Notes: a model not told the origin generated them from the sequence alone. Numbered from the stretch's first letter, positions 16,853-26,115 are shown. The stretch: DNA of 64,000 nt from Uliginosibacterium sp. (GCA_016718265.1 JADKDZ010000004.1:124001-188000), one strand, 5' to 3'. Made by a program: numbers and translations.

Positions 16853-18704
16853 ATGACACATTTCATCTCCGGCCCGTGCAGGGCAACCCGGTCTGCGCGC
16901 GGCGCCTTGCGCCGCCCCCTGATCCTTGGCTTGCTGTTCGCCGGACTGGCCGCCTGCGGCGGCGGTGGAGGAGGCGGAGACGAGACGGCTGCAGTCGGCA
17001 CGGCGGCCTCGAACCCAGTGGCAGCGACGCCTGACAAGGAAGCACCCACGCCGCCCGGCGGGCTGGGCTTCGCCGGGCTGGGCGCGACGAGTGTGATCCT
17101 CAAGTGGGGCGAGGCGGCGGACAACGTCGGTGTCGCCGGCTTCGACATCTATCGCGACGGGCGCTATCTGGGCAGCGTCGGCGCGGTGGTGCGGAGTTAC
17201 GCCGATACCACGGTGAGCCCGCAGATGACGTATCGGTATCAGCTCAAGGCGCGGGACGTGGCCGGGAATCTTTCTGTCCCCAGCGCCGAGCTGGTTGTGC
17301 AGACGCCCGCCCAAGCTACCGTGACGCCCGCCCCCACGCCAGCGCAAAGCCCGACGCCCACACCGTCTCCGACTCCGACGCCTGCACCCGCACCAACGCC
17401 GACTCCCACCCACCCCGGTGCCGGATACGCGCGCGCCGAGCGTGCCGACGGGGCTGGCCGTCGATCAGGTCACGACGAGCAGCCTGCGCCTGCAATGGCA
17501 GCCCAGCACGGACGACCGCGGGGTAAGCGCTTACGGGGTGTATCTCGATGGCACGCGGGTGGCGACGGTGAGCGGTACCGCCCACACGGTGACGGGCCTT
17601 GTGGCCGCCACGCGCTATGCCCTGCATGTCAGCGCCAGCGATGCCGCCGGCAATGCGTCTGCCGCGAGCACGGCCATCACGGTCAACACCCTGCCGGCGA
17701 CCTCGGGTGTGGTGGCGATCACCCAGGTCAGCGGCACACTTCAGCACGGCGCGCGCATCCAGATACAGGGCCTCGGCTTTGGCGTCAAATCGCCGGCCGA
17801 ACCCTATTTCTATGACGATTTTGAAGCTGGCGCGCCGGGGCAGGTTCTGTGGGGTGCGTCCGGCGCGCTGGGGTCTGCCAAGTGGCTGATGTACGGCGGC
17901 GGTGCGAATACCGACAGCGTCTATACCACCGAAGGCTATCGGGGTAAGGGCGTCTCGCGGGTGTCGCGAATGAATGATTTTCGCGATGGCTACATTCAGG
18001 GGCTCAACGCCGATGAGGCCTATGTCAGCTATCGCTTCCGATACACGCATACCGGCAATTGGGGCGGCGTCGTCATGAAAACCATGCGCATCGCTTCACT
18101 GGAAGGGAGCAATCCCATCTACAGCGGACAGCCCGCCCTGCTGCAAACCTACCAGCCGACGGCAGACTGGCTGTACTCGATTCTGTCGACCGATGGCACC
18201 GCAACCGGCAGCAGCCAGAAGACGATCGCCTCGCCCGAGATGCGGCGCGAGGGCCAGTGGATCCGCCTGCAGGGCTATCTGCGCCTGTCTGTGCCGGCGG
18301 GTGCCGCCAACGGCGAGTACTTTGTCGGCACATTGAATGACCGGGTGCGCGAGACTGACAAGCTGACCCGGGCGGTGGCGTATGGCAGCAGCCGGATCAA
18401 CAGCTTCCTGCTGCCCTTCACCTCCGCCAATGGCGGCACGCAGCCGCAGGACATCCTCTCGCAGTGGGCCGATGACGTGTACTTCGATCGCACCCAGGCC
18501 CGCATCGAACTCTGCGACCGGCCCAGCTGGGCCGCGACCGACAAGAACTGCGAGCTGCAGATTCCGCGCGTCAGCTGGACCGATCAGGCGATCGAAGCCC
18601 AGGTCCAGCTCGGCCGCCTCGCACCGGGCAGCACCGCCTACCTGTATGTCGTGACGGCCAGCGGGGCGGTCAATGCCCAGGGCTTTCCGGTCGGCCTGCC
18701 CTGA
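16853..18704 (+). pseudogene. lipoprotein with two FN3 domains, frameshifted in the PT linker
   Basis: Paralogue of the preceding lipoprotein. The start at 16853 gives a signal peptide with lipobox LAAC and seven Gly, then the duplicated FN3 domain and a Pro/Thr linker. The frame then breaks: the second FN3 domain (APSVPTGLAVDQ onward) and an unrelated C-terminal region of about 330 residues (IQGLGFG, YFYDDFE, a lectin/jelly-roll-like pattern) continue in the +1 frame to 18704. Dropping one C from 17409-17411 joins them into a protein of about 617 residues. The break lies in low-complexity DNA, so sequencing error, slippage or phase variation are all possible. Confidence 0.72.
16948..17366 (+). 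repeat. copy 2 of a 0.4-kb near-identical duplication
   Basis: Partner of 15032-15450 (offset 1916), same orientation. Direct repeats this close can recombine and would delete or amplify the 1.9 kb between them. Confidence 0.9.
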
Positions 18705-18716
18705 GGCTCTGGGTGG

Positions 18717-19442
18717 TCAGAACCGCGTGCTGAGCGCAATCCAGGCGTCGGGCAGCGCGTTCAGCACGGCGGCTTCCAGGCGCTTGTCCCAGCCCATCAG
18801 GATGGCGAGGCCGACCAGGACCAGGAAGCCGGCGAAGCCGTGACGCAGGGCGTCGATACGCGCAAGCAGCCGATCGCGGAGGCGCTGGAAGCCGGCCCGT
18901 GAGGCGTACGCCACCGCCACCAGTGGCAGGGCCGCGCCCAGACCGAACAGGCCGAGGATCAGCGCGCCGCGCAGCGCGCCCCCTTCGCTGGCGACCAGGG
19001 TCAGGGCGGAGGCCAGCAGCGGACCGGAGCAGGGGCTCCAGACCATGCCGAGCAGGCCGCCGAGCAGGAAGGCGCCCGACAGCGAGTGCGCGTCGACCCG
19101 CTGGCTGGCGCTGTTTGCCGCCGTGGCCAGCGGCGCGACCCAGCGCGCAAAGCGTGTATGGAATCCGGGACTCCACATGGCAAGGCCGAGTGCGATGAGC
19201 AGCACTGCGCCGGTGGTGCGCAGCAGATCGCCGTCGAGGCCGATTGCGCTGCCCACCGTGCCCATCACCACGCCCAGGGCGGCGAAGGAGCTGACCATGC
19301 CAGCGCCCATCGCCAGCGGCGCCGCGCGGTGTGTCTGCACGGCGCCGCCGACCACCAGGGGCAGCATGGGAAAGACGCAGGGCGACAGCGTGGTCAGGCC
19401 GCCCGCCACAACAGCCAGGGCCAGTTCGGAGAGGGCGGCCAT
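18717..19442 (-). CDS. CcdA/DsbD-type membrane thiol transporter
   Basis: 241-residue polytopic protein of the CcdA family (six membrane helices), which passes reducing equivalents from cytoplasmic thioredoxin to periplasmic partners. The redox Cys pair is visible in SPCVFPM (helix 1) and SPCSGP (helix 4). It follows the exported thioredoxin-like gene by four bases on the same strand, which suggests that the thioredoxin is its partner. The pair lies downstream of an ECF-type promoter motif at 19940-19966. Confidence 0.88.
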   Translation of the reverse strand: MAALSELALAVVAGGLTTLSPCVFPMLPLVVGGAVQTHRAAPLAMGAGMVSSFAALGVVMGTVGSAIGLDGDLLRTTGAVLLIALGLAMWSPGFHTRFARWVAPLATAANSASQRVDAHSLSGAFLLGGLLGMVWSPCSGPLLASALTLVASEGGALRGALILGLFGLGAALPLVAVAYASRAGFQRLRDRLLARIDALRHGFAGFLVLVGLAILMGWDKRLEAAVLNALPDAWIALSTRF

Positions 19443-19446
19443 GGCC

Positions 19447-19827
19447 TTACAGCGCCTTCTGCAGTTCCGCCTTGATCTTGTCGGCGTTGGTGGTGGCGAT
19501 CAGGCGCGTTTTCTCGGCGGTGCCACGAAACACGATGAGCGTCGATTGCGCACGGACGGCCAGCTTGTCTTTCAGGGCTTTCTCTTTGTCATAGTTGGCG
19601 ACCAGCACGGTCAGGTCGAGCGACTTGTCCTCGCGCAGCGCGTTCAGCGCCTTCTCTTGCGCGCGGCAAGTCGAGCACCAGTCGGCGTGGAAGTGCACGG
19701 CGACCGGCTTGCCGGCCTGCTGCGCGTCGGCGAGCGCTGCGTCCGAGTAGGGCGCGATTTCCAGCGCGTGGGCAAAGGAGACGCTGAACAGCAAGGCAGA
19801 GGCGAGCAGGGAACGGATAATCGACAT
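19447..19827 (-). CDS. exported thioredoxin-fold protein
   Basis: 126-residue precursor. The signal peptide ends near SFAHA (residue 21). The thioredoxin active site is DWCSTCRAQE near residue 52, and the mature length (about 105) fits a single thioredoxin domain without inserts. The CSTC loop and the adjacent CcdA-like transporter suggest a periplasmic reductase. It is the first gene of a two-gene unit with a 112-base leader behind a motif shared with the ArsS, ECF-sigma and MTA-phosphorylase units. Confidence 0.87.
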   Translation of the reverse strand: MSIIRSLLASALLFSVSFAHALEIAPYSDAALADAQQAGKPVAVHFHADWCSTCRAQEKALNALREDKSLDLTVLVANYDKEKALKDKLAVRAQSTLIVFRGTAEKTRLIATTNADKIKAELQKAL

Positions 19828-19939
19828 GTCATTTTTCCTTGTATGGGGTGTGAGAAATCGGGGCGCGTGGCTTTCGCGCGCCGTTGACGCCAGTCAGCGG
19901 CCACGATCGCGGCAACGCCTTGCCTGCGATGTGAAACTT

Positions 19940-19966
19940 GGTCGGGCGAAACGCGGGTTTCTTACA
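19940..19966 (-). promoter_or_regulatory. putative ECF-sigma promoter, thioredoxin/ccdA unit
   Basis: On the minus strand TGTAAGAAA begins at 19966 and CGACC begins 22 bases later at 19944. The same pair with the same or one-base-longer spacing occurs upstream of three other units in this window. Shape and spacing suit an ECF -35/-10 pair; the assignment to the sigma factor at 27462-28088 is inference. Confidence 0.6.
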
Positions 19967-20085
19967 CGCCTTGGCAGTGTCGGTGGACGCCTTGGGGAGC
20001 CGCATGCAGCAAGGCGCTCCGGGCAGGTGCTCGCAGAGCAAGGCGGGGAGCGGTTCTCCGGGCAGGGATAGGCGTCCTCTCAGGA

Positions 20086-20814
20086 TCAGAACTGGCAGGC
20101 TTCGTCGCGCGCAACGAAATGCAGGTCAGCGAAGCCCGCGTGGGCGGATTCGCCGGTGTTGTCGGTATCGCTGGCCAGCGCGAGCTGGGCGGTGGCCTCG
20201 ATGTGCGGGCCGAATTCCCGGATGGCATCGGCAAGCACATCGTGACGCTCCTCCACCCAGCGGCCGGCGTCGGCGGCACCCGAGCGGGCCACGATCATGC
20301 GCGTGCGCTCGGTGTAGGCATTGGGTGCGCGGGTACCCACCGGGTGGCGGTTGTCCCACACGTAGTTGAGCGCCGCGTCGGGCAGCAGCGGGCCGAAAAG
20401 GGCGCGACCCATGCGCAGCTTGGCGCGCGTGGCCCAGTCCAGCGCCGCCGGTGCCAGCGTGAAGCTGACGTACACCCGCGCGGCGTAGTCGTCGCCGGTC
20501 TTGCGCGTCAGGTCGGCCTTCAGCAGTGGGGCGTCGACGCGCCAGCGCCAGCACAGGATGGGCGTGCGGGCGAGGTCGATCGCGAGCGGGCGGACCAGCA
20601 AGGCCATGCTGGCGTCGGCGTGGGCTTCGATGGCGGCGACGCCGTCCCATACACGGTGCACGTAGCGGGTGGGGGCGACGCTCTCGTTGAGTCTCTGCAG
20701 GAGCCATGGTGCCGGCGGCTCGCCGTTGCCGGGGGAGAAGCGGCCGACATCTTCTGCGTGCGCGATGCCGCCAAGCAGTGTCAGACCGAGCACGAGCGGC
20801 CAGGCCTCAGACAC
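20086..20814 (-). CDS. DUF3047 family protein
   Basis: 242-residue exported protein of the DUF3047 family, function unknown. An N-terminal signal peptide ends at GGIAHA; the conserved core includes LCWRWRVD, KTGDDYAARVYVSF and LNYVWDNRHPVG. The likely start is GTG at 20812-20814, which overlaps the end of the upstream transferase gene by eight bases, so translation is probably coupled. It is the last gene of the ArsS operon; genes of this family are often found beside the rSAM/selenodomain transferases. Confidence 0.8.
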   Translation of the reverse strand: MSEAWPLVLGLTLLGGIAHAEDVGRFSPGNGEPPAPWLLQRLNESVAPTRYVHRVWDGVAAIEAHADASMALLVRPLAIDLARTPILCWRWRVDAPLLKADLTRKTGDDYAARVYVSFTLAPAALDWATRAKLRMGRALFGPLLPDAALNYVWDNRHPVGTRAPNAYTERTRMIVARSGAADAGRWVEERHDVLADAIREFGPHIEATAQLALASDTDNTGESAHAGFADLHFVARDEACQF

Positions 20815-21424
20815 GCGGGCGCGCCCAGCCGGCGGGCAGGTGTTGCAAGTCCGCGGGTTCGTCAATGTCATGCAGCGCAGGCAGCAAGGTGAGCGACCAG
20901 TCGAGTCCGGTGATGCGCGCACGTTGCGCGGCGCCGACGCTGGCGGTGCTCCAGGCAATCCCTGTGAACAGGCTTTCGTCATAGCGTTTGAGGGCGAGCG
21001 CGACATAGCCGCCATCGCTAGCTGGCACCATCACGGCGTCGGCGCAGCATAGCGAGTCACCGATCTCGCGCAGCCGCACGGTATCCAGCGCCGGGCAGTC
21101 CGTACCGATCAGCAGCAGCGATTCGCCCGCGCCAATCGTCCGCGCGGCGACGCGATCCATGCGCGCGCCCAGATCGCCTTCGCCTTGTTCGCTGAGACAA
21201 AGCGCCGGCGGCAGCACGATGCGTTCCCAGGCCGAGGTCTCCGGTGGGGTGCGACACAGCTCGACGGGCCCCAGCCCGGCGGCGAGGGCCTGTTGCAGGG
21301 TGTGCTGCAGCATGCGGTGGGCGAGTTGGGCGGCGCCCGAAGCGCCCAGCGCGGGGATCAGGCGGGTCTTCGCCAGGCCCGGGCGTGGTGCTTTGGCGAG
21401 AATGACGGTGCGCAGCGGCTTCAT
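20807..21424 (-). CDS. TIGR04282-type transferase (rSAM/selenodomain-associated transferase 1)
   Basis: 205-residue DUF2064/TIGR04282 protein, a CofC-like nucleotidyl/glycosyl transferase fold also annotated as arsenosugar biosynthesis glycosyltransferase. Signature pieces: ILAKAPRPGLAKTRL at the N-terminus, LIGTDCPALD and ASDGGYVALAL. It overlaps the TIGR04283 gene by ATGA and precedes DUF3047. The family pairs with TIGR04283 and ArsS-type radical SAM proteins, exactly as here. The reaction has not been shown for most members. Confidence 0.88.
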   Translation of the reverse strand: MKPLRTVILAKAPRPGLAKTRLIPALGASGAAQLAHRMLQHTLQQALAAGLGPVELCRTPPETSAWERIVLPPALCLSEQGEGDLGARMDRVAARTIGAGESLLLIGTDCPALDTVRLREIGDSLCCADAVMVPASDGGYVALALKRYDESLFTGIAWSTASVGAAQRARITGLDWSLTLLPALHDIDEPADLQHLPAGWARPRV

Positions 21425-22095
21425 CGGTACCTCGCGGCAAGCTGACTCGCCGGTACGCCGCGCCAATAGGCCCAGCGCAATTGCCACATCAGCAGGATGG
21501 TGCGCCAGACGCCACGGCTCTCCCAGCGGCGACCCGAGGTAAGCACGTGCTGGCGCAGGCAGGCCGGGCGGCAGCCCGCGCGCAGCAGGCGGGCGCTGAG
21601 TTCGATGTCTTCCATCAGCGGCTGGTCCGGAAAGCCGCCGATCGCGTTGAAACACGTACGCGTGATGAATATGGCCTGATCCCCCGTCGCGATGCCGCTC
21701 AGGCGGGAGCGCAGGTTGATCATGCGGCCGATGATCTTGAGCATGAAGGGCTGGCCGGCGATGCGCACGTCGAAGCGTCCCCATTGCGCGCCAGACTGGA
21801 TCGCGGCGTGCATGGCCGCCCGTGCGCCAGGGGGAAGCCGCGTGTCGGCGTGCAGGAACAGCAGCAACTCGCCGCTGGCGAGGGCCGCGCCTGCATTCAT
21901 CTGTCGCGCCCGGCCCCGCGGGGCCTCGACGCAGGGCAGGCCTGCGCGGCGGGCGAGTGCGGGGGTGCCGTCGTGGCTGCCGCCGTCGGCGATGACTATC
22001 TCGGTGTCATCGCCGCACAGGGGATACAGATCGGCCAGCAACTGCGGCAAGCCCTCGGCTTCGTTCAGGGTCGGGATGATGATCGAGAGCTTCAT
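21421..22095 (-). CDS. TIGR04283-type glycosyltransferase (rSAM/selenodomain-associated transferase 2)
   Basis: 224-residue family-2 glycosyltransferase of TIGR04283, named for its link to radical SAM/selenodomain genes and to arsenosugar synthesis. The GT-A core shows IIIPTLNEAEGLP, VIADGGSHDGT, LFLHADTRLPP (the metal-binding DxD-like step is HAD) and GDQAIFITR. It overlaps both neighbours by four bases (ATGA), so the operon is tightly coupled. The sugar donor and acceptor are unknown. Confidence 0.9.
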   Translation of the reverse strand: MKLSIIIPTLNEAEGLPQLLADLYPLCGDDTEIVIADGGSHDGTPALARRAGLPCVEAPRGRARQMNAGAALASGELLLFLHADTRLPPGARAAMHAAIQSGAQWGRFDVRIAGQPFMLKIIGRMINLRSRLSGIATGDQAIFITRTCFNAIGGFPDQPLMEDIELSARLLRAGCRPACLRQHVLTSGRRWESRGVWRTILLMWQLRWAYWRGVPASQLAARYR

Positions 22096-22889
22096 TTCGT
22101 GCTGCCTGCGCGGTGGTTGAGACGCCAGTCGTAATCGAGGAAGTCGATGCTCATGGCGTTGCTTTTCAGCTTGGCGGCCTGAGTCTCAGCCAGTCCGAGC
22201 GCAGGGGCCTGTTCGGCGAGCCAGTTGCCCAGGCTGCCGCGGGCGCGGTCAAAGTCTTCGCGGTACCACTTGAAGATCAGGGAGACCCGGAGCCGCTCGC
22301 CCTCCAGCCGGTTGCGGCTGCGGTCGGCCAGAAAGGCGCGCGTCGCATCGGCCAGTTGTGCGTCGAGCTTGTCGCCGGCATAGGCCTCGGCGCGCAGGGC
22401 CGGGCAGCCGATGCTGGCGCAATTGACCGCGAAGTGGATACGCGGCTCGGCATAGCGCTCACTGCCGCGGATCAGGCCGTGCTCCAGATTGTCGAGTGAG
22501 CGGGTCTCGCCCAGCAGGGGGATGAAGCGCTTCTTCCAGGGCGATTGCAGCAGGCTGCCCAGATCCTTGATCGACGCCAGATCAGGATAGCGGCTCAACA
22601 CGAGTTCGACCGTCCAGGCGTTGTAGGCGTTGATCAGGAAGGCGAGCTGCTCCGCCGGGCGCCAGCTGTCGAACTGCACCCGCGGCACGGCGGCGAGTGC
22701 ATCGAGGTAGCGCTTGAGCGTGGCGCGATCCTGTGCCATCGCCGTGTAATCGACCTGTGTGGACGTGCCGTTCGCGATGCCATGAACATGGCGGCGGAGG
22801 AGGCTGTCCCAGGTGGCGTGGTCGAAGCCGGCGTGAGCCAGGAGCGGCAGCAGGGCGAGGCCGAGACCCAACAGAAGTTTGCGCATCAT
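22092..22889 (-). CDS. exported DUF547 protein
   Basis: 265-residue precursor with a signal peptide ending near LLAHA. The DUF547 core is clear: LAFLINAYNAWT, DLGSLLQSPWKKRF, LDNLEHGLIR and FAVNCASIGCPALR. The fold is thought to be related to transglutaminase/NlpC-type proteases, but no activity is known. Two adjacent ATGs open the gene; the first (22889) overlaps the previous stop as ATGA. DUF547 proteins commonly sit in this operon type. Confidence 0.87.
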   Translation of the reverse strand: MMRKLLLGLGLALLPLLAHAGFDHATWDSLLRRHVHGIANGTSTQVDYTAMAQDRATLKRYLDALAAVPRVQFDSWRPAEQLAFLINAYNAWTVELVLSRYPDLASIKDLGSLLQSPWKKRFIPLLGETRSLDNLEHGLIRGSERYAEPRIHFAVNCASIGCPALRAEAYAGDKLDAQLADATRAFLADRSRNRLEGERLRVSLIFKWYREDFDRARGSLGNWLAEQAPALGLAETQAAKLKSNAMSIDFLDYDWRLNHRAGSTK

Positions 22890-25036
22890 CCGCGCCTCCA
22901 GGTGTGATAGCGCGCCAGCCAGCGCAAGACAGCCTGCGGCGCGTGGGCGCGCTTCCATTCGCCGGCCACGTACTTGTTCGACTCCGCCAGCGTGGGGTAA
23001 GTGTGGATGGTGCCGAGGATCTTGTTGAGGCCCAGGCCATGCTTCATCGCCAGCACGAATTCGGCGAGCAGATCGCCCGCGTGCTCGCCCACAATGGTGG
23101 CGCCCAGGATGCGGTCCTTGCCCGGCTCGGTCAGCACCTTCACAAAGCCGTGGGCCGCGCTGTCGGCGATGGCACGATCCAGATCGTCGATGCCGTAACG
23201 GGTGACTTCATAGGCAATGCCTTGCGCTTTCGCCTCCTGCTCGTTGAGCCCGACGCGCGCAATTTCGGGGTCGATGAAGGTGGCGGCGGGGATCACGCGG
23301 TAGTCGGCCTTGAACTTCTTGAACGTGCCGAACAGGGCGTTGACCGAGGCATACCAGGCCTGGTGCGCCGCCGTGTGGGTGAACTGGTAGGGGCCGGCCA
23401 CATCGCCCGCGGCGAAGATATTCGGGTAAAGCGTTTCCAGATACTCGTTGGTGACCACGGTGCGCTCGACCGGAATGCCCAGCTTCTCCAGTCCATAGCC
23501 GGTGAGGCGGGCCACACGCCCAACCGCACAGATGAGCTCGTCAAACCCGATGCGTTGCTCTTGGCCGGCGTGTTCGACGATGATGAACTTGCCTGTGTCA
23601 TCCTGCTCACAGCGCAAAGCCTTGTGACCCGTAAGGACCTGCACCCCGTCGCGCGCCAGGCTGTCACGGGCGTACTGAGAGACTTCGTTGTCTTCACGTG
23701 CGAGCAGGCGGTCGGCCATCTCGATCTGGGTGACGGCCGAGCCGAGCCGGGCAAAGCTCTGCGCCAGCTCGCAGCCGATGGGGCCACCGCCCAGCACCAC
23801 GAGGCGGGCAGGTGGCGCGTCCAGCGCGGCGAAGGCATGCCAGAGGGTGTCGCTGGTGACATAGCCGACTTCTTCCAGGCCCGGCAGCGGGGGCACAAAG
23901 GGGCGGGCGCCGGCCGCAACGACAATGCTGCGGGTGGTGAGCCGTTGCGTGCCGCCGTCATTGAGCTGGATTTCCACCGTCCAGGGGTCGACCACGGTCG
24001 CATAGCCCTGCAAGACCTCGACGCCCAGTGCGGTGTATCGCGCGACGCTGTCGTGCGGGGCGATGTCGGCAATCACACGATGCACGCGGGCCATGACGGT
24101 GCGGAAGCTGAATGTCGGTTCGCCTGCCTCGAGACCATAGTGGTCGGCATGACGGAGGGTGTGTGCCACGCGTGCCGACTTGATAAGCGCCTTGCTGGGC
24201 ACGCAGCCGTAGTTGAGACAATCGCCCCCAAGTTTTCGTGCCTCGATCAGCGTTACCTTGGCTTTCACGGCGGCGGCGATGTAAGCCGACACCAGCCCGG
24301 CGGCACCGCCGCCGATGACAATCAGATTGCGGTCGAACTTCGCCGGCTTCTGCCATTTCGCATACACCCGCCGTGCCTTGAAGAAGGCCAGCAGCTTCTT
24401 CGCCACGAAGGGGAATATGCCCAGCAAGGCAAAGGAGGCGATCAGCCCGGGCGACAGGATGCCGCCGAGGCTGTCGATCTGCGCCAGTTGCGTGCCGGCA
24501 TTCACGTATACCGCGGTGCCGGCAAGCATGCCCAGTTGGCTCACCCAGTAAAAGCGGCGCGCGGGCAGGGCCGTGAGCCCCATCAGCAGGTTGATGAGGA
24601 AAAACGGAAACACCGGCACCAGGCGCAGGGCGAAGAGGTAGAAGGCACCTTCGCGCTTGATGCCCTCATCGAGCGCTTTCATGCGTGGGCCAAAGCGTGC
24701 GAGCACCGCGTCGCGAAACAGGTAGCGCGAGGCGAGGAAGGCCAGCGTCGCGCCGAGGCTGGAGGCAAACGAGATGAGCACCAGCCCCGTGGTAAAGCCG
24801 AACAGGGCGCCGCCGGCCAGCGTCATGATTGCCGCGCCGGGCAGTGACAGCGCCGTGACGATGACATACAGGGCAAAGAAGGCAGCGGCCGTCGACAGCG
24901 GGAATTCGGCATGTAGCGCGGCAAAGCGGGCCTGATGCGCTTTCAGTGCTGCCAGCGTCAGGGTCTGGTCGAGATCGAAGGCGAAGAAGGCGACGACGAG
25001 CGCTGCCAGTGCCGCGATGAGGGCGAGTTTTTTCAT
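22886..25036 (-). CDS. TVP38/TMEM64 membrane domain fused to FAD disulfide oxidoreductase
   Basis: 716-residue fusion. Residues 1-225 form a TVP38/TMEM64 (DedA-like) polytopic domain with the family region FGFTTGLVLISFASSLGATLAF. From about 235 on is a mercuric-reductase/dihydrolipoamide-dehydrogenase-like flavoprotein: FAD motif VIGGGAAGLVSAY, redox pair GGDCLNYGCVPSKAL (C-x4-C), NAD motif VVLGGGPIGCELAQ and the C-terminal FAAGDVAG. The C-terminal active-site His-Glu of lipoamide dehydrogenase reads differently (GLNKILGTIHTYPTLAE), as in many orphan members. Membrane attachment suggests electron transfer to or from quinones or envelope thiols. It sits second in the ArsS operon. Confidence 0.88.
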   Translation of the reverse strand: MKKLALIAALAALVVAFFAFDLDQTLTLAALKAHQARFAALHAEFPLSTAAAFFALYVIVTALSLPGAAIMTLAGGALFGFTTGLVLISFASSLGATLAFLASRYLFRDAVLARFGPRMKALDEGIKREGAFYLFALRLVPVFPFFLINLLMGLTALPARRFYWVSQLGMLAGTAVYVNAGTQLAQIDSLGGILSPGLIASFALLGIFPFVAKKLLAFFKARRVYAKWQKPAKFDRNLIVIGGGAAGLVSAYIAAAVKAKVTLIEARKLGGDCLNYGCVPSKALIKSARVAHTLRHADHYGLEAGEPTFSFRTVMARVHRVIADIAPHDSVARYTALGVEVLQGYATVVDPWTVEIQLNDGGTQRLTTRSIVVAAGARPFVPPLPGLEEVGYVTSDTLWHAFAALDAPPARLVVLGGGPIGCELAQSFARLGSAVTQIEMADRLLAREDNEVSQYARDSLARDGVQVLTGHKALRCEQDDTGKFIIVEHAGQEQRIGFDELICAVGRVARLTGYGLEKLGIPVERTVVTNEYLETLYPNIFAAGDVAGPYQFTHTAAHQAWYASVNALFGTFKKFKADYRVIPAATFIDPEIARVGLNEQEAKAQGIAYEVTRYGIDDLDRAIADSAAHGFVKVLTEPGKDRILGATIVGEHAGDLLAEFVLAMKHGLGLNKILGTIHTYPTLAESNKYVAGEWKRAHAPQAVLRWLARYHTWRRG

Positions 25037-25045
25037 GATCAGGTC

Positions 25046-26005
25046 TCAGGCGTTCAGGGCGCCGCCGCAGCTGCTGCCTTGTCCGGCGGTGCAGCCAAAG
25101 CAGTGGTCGGCGACGCGGATCGGCAGGTCCGCGAGATCCTGCGCCAGCAGCGCCCGCAGATGGGGCCGCGTGCCGAGCGGAAGGGGAAGGGCGAGTTGCT
25201 GGTTGAAGTCGCAGTCGTAGAGCTGGCCCTGCCAGTCGACGCTGACCGTGCTGCGACACATCACGCCGGGCAGATTGGCGTCGCAGTGGTTGTCCTTCAG
25301 CAGTTGCATGTAGGCCTTGAACTGGCCTTTGCTGATCAGCGTGGAGCCGAAGCGCTGGATCGGCATGTTGGCGAGCGCAAAGAGCTGGTTGAAGACGATG
25401 CCGAAGTGCTCGAACAACTCGCGCTTGTAGGCGGCCTCCAGCGGGCCCTGCGCCGGCGGCAGGCTGGCGCCCAGCGGGTTGTAGACCAGGTTGAGCACGC
25501 GGCCCGAATCAGGCTGGCCGTAGCCCAGGGCGTTGAGCTGCTGCAAGCCGGCAATGCTGCGGGCGAACACGCCATCGCCGCGCTGGGCATCCACGTTCTT
25601 GGCCGAGTAGCAGGGGAGCGAGGCGACGACCTCGACTTCGTTCGCGGCCAGAAAGGCCGCCAGATCCTCCTGCCCGGGCTCGGACAGGATGGTGAGGTTG
25701 CAGCGGTCGATCACTTTCACGCCGAGGTTACGGGCGGTGTGCACCAGATCGCGAAAACCGTCGTGCAGCTCCGGCGCGCCCCCGGTCAGATCCAGGGAGC
25801 GGATGCCGCGCGCCTCGATCACTCGCGGGATCAATGCCAGGGTCTCGGCGTCCATCATCTCGCGCCGGGAAGGCCCCGCATTCACATGGCAATGCAGACA
25901 GGTCTGGTTGCAGCGATAGCCGAGGTTAACCTGCAGGGTGTCCAGGCGGCCGCGACGCAGCGCGGGGAAAGATGTTTCGAGCAGCAGGGGGAGCGTGGCG
26001 TGCAT
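25046..26005 (-). CDS. arsS: ArsS-type radical SAM protein (rSAM/selenodomain family)
   Basis: 319-residue radical SAM enzyme of the TIGR04167 (rSAM/selenodomain, ArsS) family. The 4Fe-4S/SAM motif is CNQTCLHC near residue 35, preceded by LQVNLGYR. The Cys-rich tail reads CFGCTAGQGSSCGG; some relatives carry selenocysteine here, but all codons are TGC/TGT and no in-frame TGA interrupts it. ArsS homologues are linked to arsenosugar formation by transfer of a 5'-deoxyadenosyl group to a methylated arsenical. It heads a six-gene operon, 33 bases after an ECF-type promoter motif. No arsM lies in the window, so the true substrate may not be arsenic. Confidence 0.88.
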   Translation of the reverse strand: MHATLPLLLETSFPALRRGRLDTLQVNLGYRCNQTCLHCHVNAGPSRREMMDAETLALIPRVIEARGIRSLDLTGGAPELHDGFRDLVHTARNLGVKVIDRCNLTILSEPGQEDLAAFLAANEVEVVASLPCYSAKNVDAQRGDGVFARSIAGLQQLNALGYGQPDSGRVLNLVYNPLGASLPPAQGPLEAAYKRELFEHFGIVFNQLFALANMPIQRFGSTLISKGQFKAYMQLLKDNHCDANLPGVMCRSTVSVDWQGQLYDCDFNQQLALPLPLGTRPHLRALLAQDLADLPIRVADHCFGCTAGQGSSCGGALNA

Positions 26006-26037
26006 GCGGGCCTCAAAGATTCATTGCAATGAGGCTT

Positions 26038-26064
26038 GGTCGCCCTGAGGCGGGACTTGTTACA
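26038..26064 (-). promoter_or_regulatory. putative ECF-sigma promoter, arsS operon
   Basis: Minus strand: TGTAACAA begins at 26064, CGACC begins 22 bases later at 26042, and the arsS ATG follows 33 bases after the motif. Same layout as the sites at 19940, 29347 and 29392, including the flanking GCG before TGTAA and AAG after CGACC at three of them. Confidence 0.62.
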
Positions 26065-26115
26065 CGCGACCTTGTAGATTCGGCCCTCATATCGGTTGAA
26101 GAATGATGCACAAAG

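Noticed and set aside
22733..24847. Long plus-strand open frame opposite the TVP38/flavoprotein gene
   Set aside because: Antisense shadow; low-complexity composition and no ribosome site or family features.
25046..25110. Selenocysteine in the ArsS Cys-rich tail
   Set aside because: The tail positions are ordinary Cys codons and the only TGA is the true stop.
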